A stretch of DNA of 41,452 nt, taken from Pseudomonadota bacterium (lineage in GTDB: Bacteria; Pseudomonadota; Gammaproteobacteria; Burkholderiales; Thiobacillaceae). Each line of letters starts with the position of its first letter. The first letter of the stretch is position 1. Both the position numbers and the translations under genes were made by a program. Under the pieces are notes generated by a model. The model saw only the letters and a program-made list of their open reading frames with translations. It made no database searches and had not been told where the DNA came from. Of the stretch, positions 30,991 through 38,922 are shown piece by piece. The DNA lies in assembly GCA_030653935.1 (NCBI GenBank), contig JAURYL010000029.1, positions 1-41,452 of the forward strand. The letters run 5' to 3'.

Positions 30991-32334
30991 TCAAAGTTGT
31001 TCGGTGTCGAGGGCGCCGGCGGCCTGTAATACCTGGCCACGGCTCACACTCAAGTCATAGCGGGCCTGGACCAGATCGGCGCGGGCACGGTCGAGCAGGG
31101 CCTGGGTGGAGAGCACATCGACCAGGGTGGTGACGCCGTTTTCATAGCGCAATCGGGTCAGGCGCTGCGCTTCCTCGGCTTCCTTGACCGCCTCGCCGCG
31201 CGCCGCCAGGCGTTCCTCCGCCTCCAGGGCGCGGCGGCGCGCTTCGGTGACCTGGAAAGCGATGGCGTCCTCGGCCTGGCGCAGCCTGGCGACCTGTTCC
31301 AGGCGCGCGGCCTGGGCGCGGTCGATGGCGGCATTGTTGTGGCCACCGTCGAACACGTTCCAGGAGAGGGTGCCGCCCAGGGTGTAGGAGGCCGCGCCGA
31401 AGCCGAGATCGCGGTCGTTCCAGTCATGCCGCGCCATCACGTTGACCTGTGGCTTCTTCGCGCCGCGCGCGGCGGCGGTGGCGGATTGTGCCGCTTCCAC
31501 CTGGTTGCGCAGGGCTTGCAGCGCGGGATGCTGGGCAATGGCCAGGGTGCGCAGGGTCTCGGCATCGCCGGCGGGCAGCTTCGTTTGCACCTCGCCGCCG
31601 ACATCGAGATCGTCACCCAACTTGCGCCCCAGCAACAGCTTCAAGCGGTCCAGCGCGGTGGCTTCCTGGCTGCGCGCCTCGGAGACGCGCAACTTGGCGT
31701 TCTCCAGATTCACCCGCGCCGACAGCAGGTCGCTTTTTACCGCCATGCCTTGCCTATGCAGGCTGCCGGTTATCCGCACGTTCTCGATCGCCGCCGTTTT
31801 CGCCTGTTCGGCTACTTGTATATAGGCGCGCGCCAGGTGCACACCCTGATAGGCCTGGAGCACATCGAGCAGGATCTGCTGGCGCGCGGCGGCGTCACCC
31901 GCCTGGGCGGCGCGCACCCGCGCCCGCGCCTCTTCGCGTTGCGCGTCGATCTGGCCGCCGCTATAGAGCGGCGCCGTCACTTCGACACGGGTATTGAAAT
32001 TGCTGATGGCTGCGGGGTCGTTGAGGGTGGCCGGGTTGAAATCGGCTGCTGTAACTCGCTCTTGCCCCAGTCGCAGGCCGAACGCGCTCAACGCATCGTT
32101 GGTATGAGTGGCGTTGAGGGAAACATTGACCCGGGGCATGCGTGCGCCAGCAGCCTGCTTCAGCCCGGACTCGGCCTGGGCGACGCGCGCCTGGCTGATG
32201 GAGAGCTCCGGGTTCTGATTCAGCGCGGCTTCCGCCGCCTGACGTAGATTCAGAGTTTCCGCCTGGGCATATCCCCAGGCCAGGCTTGATAGCAACAACC
32301 AATAAGCGCGCGGGTGTGTTGTTGATTTCAACAT
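30991..32334 (-). CDS. TolC-family outer-membrane channel
   Basis: A 447-residue outer-membrane efflux protein. A cleavable signal peptide (about residues 1-25, LLLSSLAWGYAQA) precedes LNLRQAAEAALNQNPELSISQARVAQAESGLKQA, the opening repeat of the family. The paired OEP repeats follow (AYQGVHLARAYIQVAEQAKTAA and a second half with ALRNQVEAAQSATAAARGAKKPQVNV, then TLGGTLSWNVFDGGHNNAAIDRAQA and LRYENGVTTLVDVLSTQALLDRARADL). This is the first structural gene of the pump operon and is preceded by the promoter with two palindromes. It works with the adaptor and the permease to form a tripartite pump. The substrate is unknown. Confidence 0.93.
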   Translation of the reverse strand: MLKSTTHPRAYWLLLSSLAWGYAQAETLNLRQAAEAALNQNPELSISQARVAQAESGLKQAAGARMPRVNVSLNATHTNDALSAFGLRLGQERVTAADFNPATLNDPAAISNFNTRVEVTAPLYSGGQIDAQREEARARVRAAQAGDAAARQQILLDVLQAYQGVHLARAYIQVAEQAKTAAIENVRITGSLHRQGMAVKSDLLSARVNLENAKLRVSEARSQEATALDRLKLLLGRKLGDDLDVGGEVQTKLPAGDAETLRTLAIAQHPALQALRNQVEAAQSATAAARGAKKPQVNVMARHDWNDRDLGFGAASYTLGGTLSWNVFDGGHNNAAIDRAQAARLEQVARLRQAEDAIAFQVTEARRRALEAEERLAARGEAVKEAEEAQRLTRLRYENGVTTLVDVLSTQALLDRARADLVQARYDLSVSRGQVLQAAGALDTEQL

Positions 32335-32378
32335 GATTCAAACCTCTTGAGGCCCGCCGGCTTGCGTCGGCGTGACTG

Positions 32379-32434
32379 AATATTAGATTCGGCTAATATT
32401 ACTGATTAAATATACTTATGGCAACATAAGTAAT
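32379..32434 (-). promoter_or_regulatory. Pump-operon promoter covered by two palindromic operators
   Basis: On the minus strand, TTGCCA (32424-32419) and TAATAT (32401-32396) are spaced by 17 bp, a good -35/-10 pair reading into tolC. Palindrome 1, AATATTAG-N6-CTAATATT (32379-32400), overlaps the -10. Palindrome 2, ACTTATG-N4-CATAAGT (32414-32431), covers the -35. Both are AT-rich in a GC-rich setting, as expected of ArsR-family operators, and would block RNA polymerase when bound. The rest of the 223-nt gap up to arsR (32435-32557) shows no gene. Confidence 0.65.
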
Positions 32435-32557
32435 CTGAAGCAGATGTCAAGAGACTGAGTATGGGGCACGCCGGCAACGGCGATTCGTTGTTCGACTGGG
32501 TGTCGGGCGCGGCGGCGGCCGTGGAGGGCGGCGGGTACGCTCCGACTGGCGGGGACG

Positions 32558-32875
32558 TTACTTCGCGAAGCCGCAAAAAACGTCGCGCATCATGCTGATG
32601 AGTTGCAGGGTGCGGGTATCGCCAACCCGGTAATAGACGCGGTTGGCGTCTTTGCGAGTGCGCAGCACGCCCTTGTCGCGAAGGATGGCCAGATGTTGTG
32701 AAATGTTGCTTTGTGAGGTGCCGACGCTTTCCACGATGTCCTGAACACTGACCTCCTTGTCGCCCAATACGCAGAGAATTTTCAGGCGCAAGGGATGGGA
32801 CATGGCCTTGAGGGCACGGGAGGCTTGCTCGATGTGTTCGTCCTTGTCGATGAGATCGGTGGACTCGGTGGTCAT
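32558..32875 (-). CDS. ArsR/SmtB-family repressor with paired cysteines (SqrR/BigR-like)
   Basis: A 105-residue winged helix-turn-helix protein: ALKAMSHPLRLKILCVLGDKEV, recognition helix VGTSQSNISQHLAILRDKGV, beta wing TRKDANRVYYRVGD. No arsenic-type (CVC) metal motif is present. Instead there are single cysteines in ILC (C35) and DVFCGF (C101), 66 residues apart. That is the spacing and context of the redox pair that forms a polysulfide bridge in SqrR and BigR, persulfide-sensing ArsR repressors. It lies directly upstream of the pump genes on the same strand, with palindromes in front of both. Persulfide sensing is inferred from the cysteines; control of the pump is inferred from position. 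Confidence 0.88.
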   Translation of the reverse strand: MTTESTDLIDKDEHIEQASRALKAMSHPLRLKILCVLGDKEVSVQDIVESVGTSQSNISQHLAILRDKGVLRTRKDANRVYYRVGDTRTLQLISMMRDVFCGFAK

Positions 32876-32960
32876 GGTCTGTGGGCTCCGTGCTGCCGGT
32901 TGTATAAACTCTATGAACGAGCGCGAGAATTGAAAGCGGACGCGCCAGTATAGTCTTTTA

Positions 32961-32976
32961 AGTATTCAAATATACT
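32961..32976. promoter_or_regulatory. Palindrome between arsR and gpmI, possible autoregulatory operator
   Basis: AGTAT-N6-ATACT in an AT-rich stretch about 90 bp ahead of arsR. A TATACT that could be an arsR -10 lies at 32952-32947 on the minus strand, next to the palindrome, so binding could block it. The half-sites differ from those in front of tolC, so binding by the same protein is uncertain. Confidence 0.4.
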
Positions 32977-33021
32977 AAAGTACTCGATGAAAATGACTGC
33001 CAAATACGATAAAATCCACTG

Positions 33022-34569
33022 ATGCCTCCTGCCCCCGTCAATCCTGTTCTCCTGATCATTCTGGATGGCTTCGGCTGCCGTCGCGCCGACGCTTTTAATG
33101 CCATCACTTGTGCCAACAAGCCGAATTTCGATCATTACTGGAACAGTTATCCGCATACCCTGATCCAGGCCTCCGAAGCGGCAGTGGGCCTTCCCGCCGG
33201 GCAAATGGGGAACTCCGAAGTCGGTCATCTGAATATTGGCGCCGGTCGTGTGGTGTATCAGGAATACACGCGCATCGACCGCGCCATTCAAAATGGCCAT
33301 TTTCCGAGCAATCCCGCCCTCAACGAGACCATCGCCACACTTAAAGACAACGGTGGGGCGCTGCACATTTTCGGGTTGCTGTCAGATGGCGGTGTGCACA
33401 GTCACGAAAACCATATCCACGCCATGCTCGATATGGCTTTGTATCAAGGGTTGAACAAGGTCTACGTGCATGCGTTCCTGGACGGTCGCGATACCCCCCC
33501 GAAGAGCGCGGAGGCGTATATCCGTTGCCTGCAGGACAAGATGGACGGATTGCGCGGCGGCCAGATCGCCAGTCTCGTCGGACGCTATTACGCAATGGAT
33601 CGGGACAAGCGCTGGGACAGAGTCAAGATTGCTTTTGATCTGGTGACTCTGGGTAAAGCGGAGTACCAGGCGCCCAGTGCGGCACTCGGCCTGGAAATGG
33701 CTTATGCGCGCGGGGAAACCGACGAGTTCGTGAAACCCACCGCCATCGTCCCCAAGGGGGGCGAGCCGGTGCGGATGCGAGACGGCGATGCCATCGTGTT
33801 CATGAATTTCCGCTCCGACCGCGCCCGTGAGATCACCAAGGCTTTTATCGAAACGGGGTTCAGCGGTTTCGAACGTGAATATGTGCCTAAGCTTTCCAAT
33901 TACTGCACGCTGACCGGCTACAGCGAAGAGTTCGATGTGCCGGTCGCCTTTCCGCCTGAGCGCGTGCGCAACGGATTCGGCGAGTACATCGCCAACCTGG
34001 GTCTGCGTCAGTTACGTATTGCCGAGACCGAGAAATACCCGCATGTCACCTACTTCTTCAACGGTGGCGAGGAAACGGTTTATCCGGGCGAGGATCGCAT
34101 CATGGTGAAGTCGCCGCATGTGGCGACCTATGATATGAAACCCGAGATGAGTGCGTTCGAGGTGACCGATAAATTGGTCGAGGCGATCAAGAGCCGCAAG
34201 TACGACGCCATCATCTGTAATTACGCCAACTGCGACATGGTCGGGCATACCGGGATGGTGGATGCGGCCGTCAAAGCGGTGGAAACGGTCGATGCCTGTT
34301 TGGGCCGAGTGGTGGCCGCGATGCAGTCGATCAATGGTGAAGTGCTGATCACCGCCGATCATGGCAATGCGGAGACCATGCGTGACCTCACCACCAACCA
34401 GCCACACACCGCGCACACCATCAATCTGGTGCCCTTCATCTACATTGGTCGTCCCGCGCGCATGGAGCATAGCGGCGCGCTGGAAGACATCGCGCCGACC
34501 ATGCTGAAGTTGATGGATCTGCCGCAACCGATGGAAATGACCGGTCACCCGCTCATCGAATTCGAGTGA
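33022..34569 (+). CDS. gpmI: Phosphoglycerate mutase, cofactor-independent
   Basis: A 515-residue alkaline-phosphatase-superfamily enzyme that interconverts 3- and 2-phosphoglycerate in glycolysis, using two metal ions and a phosphoserine intermediate. Metal ligand D15 in LLIILDGFG and catalytic S65 in QMGNSEVGHLNIGAGR are in place. Further motifs: LLSDGGVHSHENHI, HAFLDGRDTPPKSA, VGRYYAMDRDKRWDR, MNFRSDRAREITKAF, NYANCDMVGHTG and LITADHGNAE. The length is typical. ATG 33022 gives a normal start; no clear Shine-Dalgarno is seen (AAAATCCACTG upstream). It is divergent from arsR (146 nt) and followed by envC, an order also found in E. coli. Confidence 0.97.
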   Translation: MPPAPVNPVLLIILDGFGCRRADAFNAITCANKPNFDHYWNSYPHTLIQASEAAVGLPAGQMGNSEVGHLNIGAGRVVYQEYTRIDRAIQNGHFPSNPALNETIATLKDNGGALHIFGLLSDGGVHSHENHIHAMLDMALYQGLNKVYVHAFLDGRDTPPKSAEAYIRCLQDKMDGLRGGQIASLVGRYYAMDRDKRWDRVKIAFDLVTLGKAEYQAPSAALGLEMAYARGETDEFVKPTAIVPKGGEPVRMRDGDAIVFMNFRSDRAREITKAFIETGFSGFEREYVPKLSNYCTLTGYSEEFDVPVAFPPERVRNGFGEYIANLGLRQLRIAETEKYPHVTYFFNGGEETVYPGEDRIMVKSPHVATYDMKPEMSAFEVTDKLVEAIKSRKYDAIICNYANCDMVGHTGMVDAAVKAVETVDACLGRVVAAMQSINGEVLITADHGNAETMRDLTTNQPHTAHTINLVPFIYIGRPARMEHSGALEDIAPTMLKLMDLPQPMEMTGHPLIEFE

Positions 34570-34570
34570 A

Positions 34571-35776
34571 GTGCGCTCAGCAGCGTTCACGGCCGCGTTG
34601 ATTCGCTCCCTTCTACTTTTCCTTGCACTGACGTCAGCGGTATTTGCCGCGCCCGAAAGCGGCAGGCAGCATGAACTCAAGGAGTTGCGAGGCCGCATCG
34701 AAGCGCTGCAACAGGAACTGGAGCAGACCAGCGAAGACCGCGCGGAAGCGGCCGATGGCCTGAAACGCTCGGAACGCCGGATTTCCGACGTGGCGCGCAG
34801 CCTGCGTGATCTGGAAGCCAGACAACGGCGCATCGCGCGCCAACTCAAGACGATTGAGGCGGAAACCAGCGATTTGGGCGCGGAGATCGTCGACCAGCGT
34901 AAACGGCTGGTCGTGCTCCTGCGTGAGCGCTATGTGCGCGGTGGCGGCGACGCCATGAAGCTGATGCTCAACGGCCAGAACCCCGGCGAGGTGGCGCGCA
35001 ACCTGGAGTATTACGGCTACATCGGCCGCGCCCGCGCCGCCATCATTCACGATTACCAGACATCACTCGCGCGCCTGGATGCCCTCAAGGAGAAGGCCCA
35101 GGCACAGCGTGATGACCTGAGTCAGGTCAGAAATGATCGCATCGCGCAAAAGAAGGCACTGGAAGACGAAAAGGGCGCGCGCCAGCAGGTGCTGTACAAG
35201 CTTTCCAAGCAAATCCGCAAACAGCGCAAGGAAATCGATACGCTGGTGCGCAATGAGCAGCGTCTTGCTCGCTTGATCGAACGGTTGGCGCGTCTCGCGG
35301 CAACAGCGAAGCCGAAGGTGGCCGCGAAACCCGGCCAGAAAGTGGAGCGTGTGGCCGACGCAAGCCTTGCCGGGCTGGACTTCGGCCGCCTCAAGGGCAA
35401 ACTCGCGCTGCCGGTGGCGGGAGAAATCCTGCATCGATACGGCCAGAGCCGCGACGGTGGCGGGCCAGCCTGGAAAGGCCTGTTCATCCGTGCCCGACAG
35501 GGCCAGGAAGTCCGCGCGGTGGGGAGTGGCCTGGTGGCCTTCGCGGACTGGCTGCGGGGTTTCGGAAACCTGCTGATCATCGACCACGGCGACGGTTTCC
35601 TCAGCCTGTACAGCAATAATGAAAGCTTGTATAAACAGCCGGGCGACCCCGTCCGCGCGGGTGATGTGGTGGCTACCGTAGGTGCCACCGGAGGCCAGGA
35701 TGAACCCGGCCTCTACTTCGAACTGCGCCGTCAGGGCAAACCTTTCGACCCATTAGCCTGGGTCAATCTCAAATAG
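34571..35776 (+). CDS. EnvC-like murein hydrolase activator
   Basis: A 401-residue periplasmic protein with a signal peptide (about residues 1-26, IRSLLLFLALTSAVFA), a long coiled coil (about 28-250) and a C-terminal LytM/M23 domain. The M23 metal ligands are lost: the usual HxxxD is replaced by AWKGLFIRA, and the final HxH is YFEL, while IDHGDGFLSLYSNN keeps only part of the fold. Such degenerate LytM domains activate AmiA and AmiB amidases at the septum, as EnvC does in E. coli. The start is GTG 34571, one base after the gpmI stop. The gpmI-envC-ctpA order supports the call. Confidence 0.9.
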   Translation: MRSAAFTAALIRSLLLFLALTSAVFAAPESGRQHELKELRGRIEALQQELEQTSEDRAEAADGLKRSERRISDVARSLRDLEARQRRIARQLKTIEAETSDLGAEIVDQRKRLVVLLRERYVRGGGDAMKLMLNGQNPGEVARNLEYYGYIGRARAAIIHDYQTSLARLDALKEKAQAQRDDLSQVRNDRIAQKKALEDEKGARQQVLYKLSKQIRKQRKEIDTLVRNEQRLARLIERLARLAATAKPKVAAKPGQKVERVADASLAGLDFGRLKGKLALPVAGEILHRYGQSRDGGGPAWKGLFIRARQGQEVRAVGSGLVAFADWLRGFGNLLIIDHGDGFLSLYSNNESLYKQPGDPVRAGDVVATVGATGGQDEPGLYFELRRQGKPFDPLAWVNLK

Positions 35777-35789
35777 CCAGAGGCAACAC

Positions 35790-37223
35790 ATGGCCGGCAA
35801 TCTCAAGAAAATCAGCCTGGTGGGCATGGGCGTCCTGATCGGCGCCGCGCTCACCCTCAACTATTCCGCCACCGCCTCGCGCGATCCCGGGCCGCTGCCG
35901 ATCGAGGATCTGCGCGCCTTCAGCGAAATCTTCGGCAAGATCAAGAGCGATTACGTCGAGCCGGTGGAAGACAAGAAGCTGATCACCGAAGCCATCAACG
36001 GCATGCTCTCCGGGCTGGACCCACATTCCGCCTATCTCGACAAGGAGGCCTTCAAGGAGCTCCAGGTCGGCACCCAGGGTGAGTTTGGCGGCCTTGGAAT
36101 CGAGGTCGGCATGGAAGATGGCTTTGTAAAGGTGGTCTCGCCGATCGAAGACACCCCCGCCTTCAAGGCCGGCGTCAAGAGTGGCGATCTGGTCATCAAA
36201 CTGGATGAAACCCCGGTCAAGGGCATGACCTTGAACGATGCGGTCAAGCGCATGCGCGGCAAGCCAGGCACCGACATCACCCTCACCATCATCCGCAAGG
36301 GTCAGAACAAGCCGATCACCATCGTCATCACCCGCGCGATCATCAAAATCAAAAGCGTCAAGTACAAGCTGATCGAATCCGGTTTCGGCTATGTCCGAAT
36401 CACCCAGTTCCAGGAGCACTCCGGGGAAAATCTGGTGGCGGCGCTGAAAGACATGGGTGAGCAGAACAAGGGGGGGCTCAAGGGGCTGATCCTCGACCTG
36501 CGCAATGATCCCGGTGGCCTGCTCAATACCGCCGTCTCCGTCTCCGGCGCCTTCCTCAAGACGGGTGATCTGGTGGTCTACACCGACGGCCGCACCGAAG
36601 ACGCGAAGATGCGCCTGACCAACTCGCGGGAAAACTATCTGCGCCCCGGCGAGAGCGACTACCTGAAGAATCTGCCGGCCTGGATCAAGACCGTGCCCAT
36701 GGTGGTGCTGGTCAATGGCGGCTCCGCGTCCGCCTCGGAAATCGTCGCCGGCGCCCTGCAGGATCACAAACGCGCCTTGATCATTGGCACCCAGACTTTC
36801 GGCAAGGGCTCGGTGCAGACCATCCTGCCGCTCAACAACGGCACCGCCATCAAGCTCACCACGGCCCGTTACTACACGCCGAACGGACGTTCCATCCAGG
36901 CCAAGGGTATCGTCCCGGACATCATCGTCGAAGAGGCGACCGTTTCCACCGGTGAGGCGCCCAAGATGGAAGTGCGCGAGGCGGATCTGGAGCGGCACCT
37001 CAGCAACGGCAATGAGAAGGAAGTCGAACCCGTCCCACCCGAGGCGAAGGAGGGCAAGAGCAAGGGCGACAAGTCCAAGGATGAGAAGGCCAAGGACGAT
37101 AAGGCCAAGACGGGCAAACCCGCCCTGGAACCCGGTGAGATCGTCGGCAAGAATGACTATCAGGTCAATCAGGCGCTGATCCTGCTCAAGGGACTCCACC
37201 TGCTACAGGGACGCAAGGAGTAA
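35790..37223 (+). CDS. ctpA: C-terminal processing protease (S41 family)
   Basis: A 477-residue periplasmic serine protease. An N-terminal membrane or signal segment (about residues 7-27) is followed by the TSP-like region (IFGKIKSDYVEPVEDKKLITEAINGMLSGLDPHSAY) and a PDZ domain (EFGGLGIEVGMEDGFVKVVSPI; IKLDETPVKGMTLNDAVKRM). The peptidase core has GLILDLRNDPGGLL, the nucleophile motif NGGSASASE (residues about 309-317) and the general-base lysine in TFGKGSVQ (K339). After VVEE a Lys/Glu/Asp-rich low-complexity linker (about residues 413-448) precedes a short C-terminal tail. It follows envC by 13 nt; both act on the cell envelope. Confidence 0.94.
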   Translation: MAGNLKKISLVGMGVLIGAALTLNYSATASRDPGPLPIEDLRAFSEIFGKIKSDYVEPVEDKKLITEAINGMLSGLDPHSAYLDKEAFKELQVGTQGEFGGLGIEVGMEDGFVKVVSPIEDTPAFKAGVKSGDLVIKLDETPVKGMTLNDAVKRMRGKPGTDITLTIIRKGQNKPITIVITRAIIKIKSVKYKLIESGFGYVRITQFQEHSGENLVAALKDMGEQNKGGLKGLILDLRNDPGGLLNTAVSVSGAFLKTGDLVVYTDGRTEDAKMRLTNSRENYLRPGESDYLKNLPAWIKTVPMVVLVNGGSASASEIVAGALQDHKRALIIGTQTFGKGSVQTILPLNNGTAIKLTTARYYTPNGRSIQAKGIVPDIIVEEATVSTGEAPKMEVREADLERHLSNGNEKEVEPVPPEAKEGKSKGDKSKDEKAKDDKAKTGKPALEPGEIVGKNDYQVNQALILLKGLHLLQGRKE

Positions 37224-37226
37224 GCC

Positions 37227-37622
37227 GTGTCGGCGCCCTGTGACGTCGACAAGCTGCGGGAGGTCGTTTTTCATCCCTTGCCACCGGCGCAGGTCGAGCA
37301 GGCGCTGGGGGTACTCGCAGATATCCAGGGGCTGGAAGTTTCCCGAACCGGGCCGCTAGCGCTGCAAGTCGCCTACCGCATCAGCGACCACTGCCTCCAG
37401 GATATTGAAACGCTGCTCAGCCAGCAGGGTTTCCACCTGGAAGTTTCCTTGCTGATCCGGGTCAAGCGGGCGTTGGTCTATTACTGCGAGCATGTGCAGC
37501 GGGAAAACATGCACAAGCCCGAGGTGCAGACCAAGAAGTACATGCCGTCCATGGAGGCCTGGGAAAAGCACCCGCACGGCGACCATGACGAGACGCCGAC
37601 CGAGTGGCGGCAGTACAAATAA
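37227..37622 (+). CDS. Conserved hypothetical protein
   Basis: A 131-residue soluble protein that I do not recognise. GTG 37227 is supported by AAGGAG at 37215-37220, inside the end of ctpA. It looks like a small alpha/beta domain (VFHPLPPAQVEQALGVLADIQGLEVSRTGPLALQVAYRI; DIETLLSQQGFHLEVS), with a helical stretch RVKRALVYYCEHVQRENM and a His/Asp-rich, disordered C-terminus (HPHGDHDETPTEW). The beta-alpha-beta pattern resembles an ACT/HMA-like fold, but that is a guess. It is placed between ctpA and the MoeB-like gene and is likely in the same operon. Confidence 0.75.
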   Translation: MSAPCDVDKLREVVFHPLPPAQVEQALGVLADIQGLEVSRTGPLALQVAYRISDHCLQDIETLLSQQGFHLEVSLLIRVKRALVYYCEHVQRENMHKPEVQTKKYMPSMEAWEKHPHGDHDETPTEWRQYK

Positions 37623-37630
37623 GAACAAGT

Positions 37631-37706
37631 CGGCAGTTCGCAGTTTGCGGGAGGCGATCCCCCGGGCTGCCAACCGCCAACCGCCAACCGCCAACTGCGA
37701 ACTGCG
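37631..37706. repeat. Inverted heptamer element (CGCAGTT/AACTGCG, AACCGCC)
   Basis: CGGCAGTT-CGCAGTT at 37631-37645 is complementary to two AACTGCG heptamers at 37693-37706. Just inside the right arm are three AACCGCC heptamers (37672-37692). The arrangement, heptamers as arms of one hairpin, parallels the murG and murC elements but with different unit sequences. It fills the gap before the MoeB-like gene and ends 9 bp before its start. Confidence 0.8.
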
Positions 37707-37715
37707 AACTATCTC

Positions 37716-38462
37716 TTGAACGACTCCCAACTCCTCCGTTATTCCCGCCACATTCTGCTTGATCAGGTGGGTATCGCCGGGCAGGAAGCCCTGCTGGCGG
37801 CGCATGCCCTGATCATCGGTGCCGGCGGGCTCGGCTCGCCGGTGGCGCTCTACCTGGCCGCCGCTGGTGTCGGGCGCATTACCCTGGCGGATCACGATGT
37901 GGTTGACCTCACCAATCTGCAACGCCAGATCGCCCACAACCTTGCCAGTGTTGGGCAAAACAAGGCGCATTCCGCCGCTGGGCGAATGCGGGCGATGAAT
38001 CCGGATGTTCAGGTGATTGAAACGCCTGTCCGCCTGGAAGGCGAACAACTCGATGCCGCCATCGCCGCCGCTGATGTGGTGCTCGACTGTTCCGACAACT
38101 TTGCCACCCGCCATGCCGTCAACCGTGCTTGCGTGCTGCACCGCAAGCCCCTGGTCTCCGGCGCGGCGGTGCGTTTCGATGGACAGGTTGCGGTATTCGA
38201 CCTCCGTCATGATGCGGCACCCTGTTACGCCTGCCTGTTTCCCGAGCATGCCCAGGACGCGGAAATGCGCTGCGCGGAGTTTGGTGTGTTCGCGCCCCTG
38301 GTCGGCGTGGTGGGCGCGATGCAGGCGTTGGAAGCCTTGAAACTCCTGATCGGCATCGGCGAAAGCCTGTCCGGCCGCCTGTTGTTGTTCGATGCGCTTG
38401 CCGCTGATTGGCGCGCCATCCGCCTGAAACGCGATAGCGGTTGCGAGGCGTGTCGTAGTTGA
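37716..38462 (+). CDS. MoeB/ThiF-type adenylyltransferase
   Basis: A 248-residue E1-like enzyme that adenylates the C-terminal glycine of a ThiS- or MoaD-type sulfur carrier. The ATP-binding IIGAGGLGSPVALYLAAAGVG is at about residues 33-53. The catalytic DxDxVDLTNLQRQI is represented by DHDVVDLTNLQRQI, and DCSDNFATRHAVNRAC is the carrier-binding segment. Zinc ligands are CYACLFP and CEAC near the C-terminus. The length suits MoeB without a rhodanese domain. The only available start is TTG 37716, with no Shine-Dalgarno, since the bases ahead of it belong to the heptamer element. MoeB and ThiF cannot be told apart from sequence alone. Confidence 0.9.
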   Translation: MNDSQLLRYSRHILLDQVGIAGQEALLAAHALIIGAGGLGSPVALYLAAAGVGRITLADHDVVDLTNLQRQIAHNLASVGQNKAHSAAGRMRAMNPDVQVIETPVRLEGEQLDAAIAAADVVLDCSDNFATRHAVNRACVLHRKPLVSGAAVRFDGQVAVFDLRHDAAPCYACLFPEHAQDAEMRCAEFGVFAPLVGVVGAMQALEALKLLIGIGESLSGRLLLFDALAADWRAIRLKRDSGCEACRS

Positions 38463-38480
38463 GTCATGACACCAGGACAT

Positions 38481-38509
38481 AAAAAAGCCGGCGCGAAGCC
38501 GGCTTTTTT
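38481..38509. terminator. Bidirectional intrinsic terminator
   Basis: AAAAAAGCCGGC at 38481-38492 and GCCGGCTTTTTT at 38498-38509 form a perfect stem over GCGAA, with an A-run on one side and a T-run on the other. It lies between the convergent moeB-like and grxD genes and should stop transcription from both. Confidence 0.92.
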
Positions 38510-38526
38510 ATGTGGCGGGGCTGAAC

Positions 38527-38847
38527 TCAGCTCGCCTGAGCAGCGGTCAACAGCTTCTGTAGCTCGCCGGTCTGGTAGAGGTCGCGCATGATGTCGGAGC
38601 CGCCGATGAACTGGCCGCCGATGTAAAGCTGGGGAATGGTCGGCCAGTTGGCGTATTCCTTGATGGCGATGCGGATGTTGTCGTCCGACAGCACGTTGAC
38701 CGCGACGAAATCGGTCAGGCCACAGGCCTTGAGGATGTTGGCCGCGTTGGCGGAAAAACCGCACTGGGGAAACTGCGGTGTGCCCTTCATGTACAACACG
38801 ACCGGCTTGCTGGTGACCAACTGGTGAACCTGTTCTTTCATGTCCAT
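38527..38847 (-). CDS. grxD: Monothiol glutaredoxin (Grx4)
   Basis: A 106-residue CGFS glutaredoxin that binds a glutathione-ligated [2Fe-2S] cluster and serves in iron-sulfur cluster transfer. The active site is C29-G-F-S in GTPQFPQCGFSANAANIL. The GSH-binding motifs are YANWPTIPQLYIGGQFIGGSD (TIP and GGSD) and the helix DNIRIAIKEYA. The start is set at 38847 (MDMKEQVHQL), consistent with the family length. A start at 38841 is possible, and a longer one runs into the upstream repeat and is rejected. It is transcribed toward the terminator shared with the MoeB-like gene. Confidence 0.95.
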   Translation of the reverse strand: MDMKEQVHQLVTSKPVVLYMKGTPQFPQCGFSANAANILKACGLTDFVAVNVLSDDNIRIAIKEYANWPTIPQLYIGGQFIGGSDIMRDLYQTGELQKLLTAAQAS

Positions 38848-38922
38848 GACGATACCCTGGCTAAGTTGACAAAAACTGTCGGGAATTATACGGATCGCAT
38901 CCCGCCGTGGCAAGCGGGCTCC

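Noticed and set aside
32881-33021. Riboswitch or leader RNA ahead of gpmI
   Set aside because: Only short AT-rich palindromes are present; no recognisable riboswitch core, and they fit operators better.
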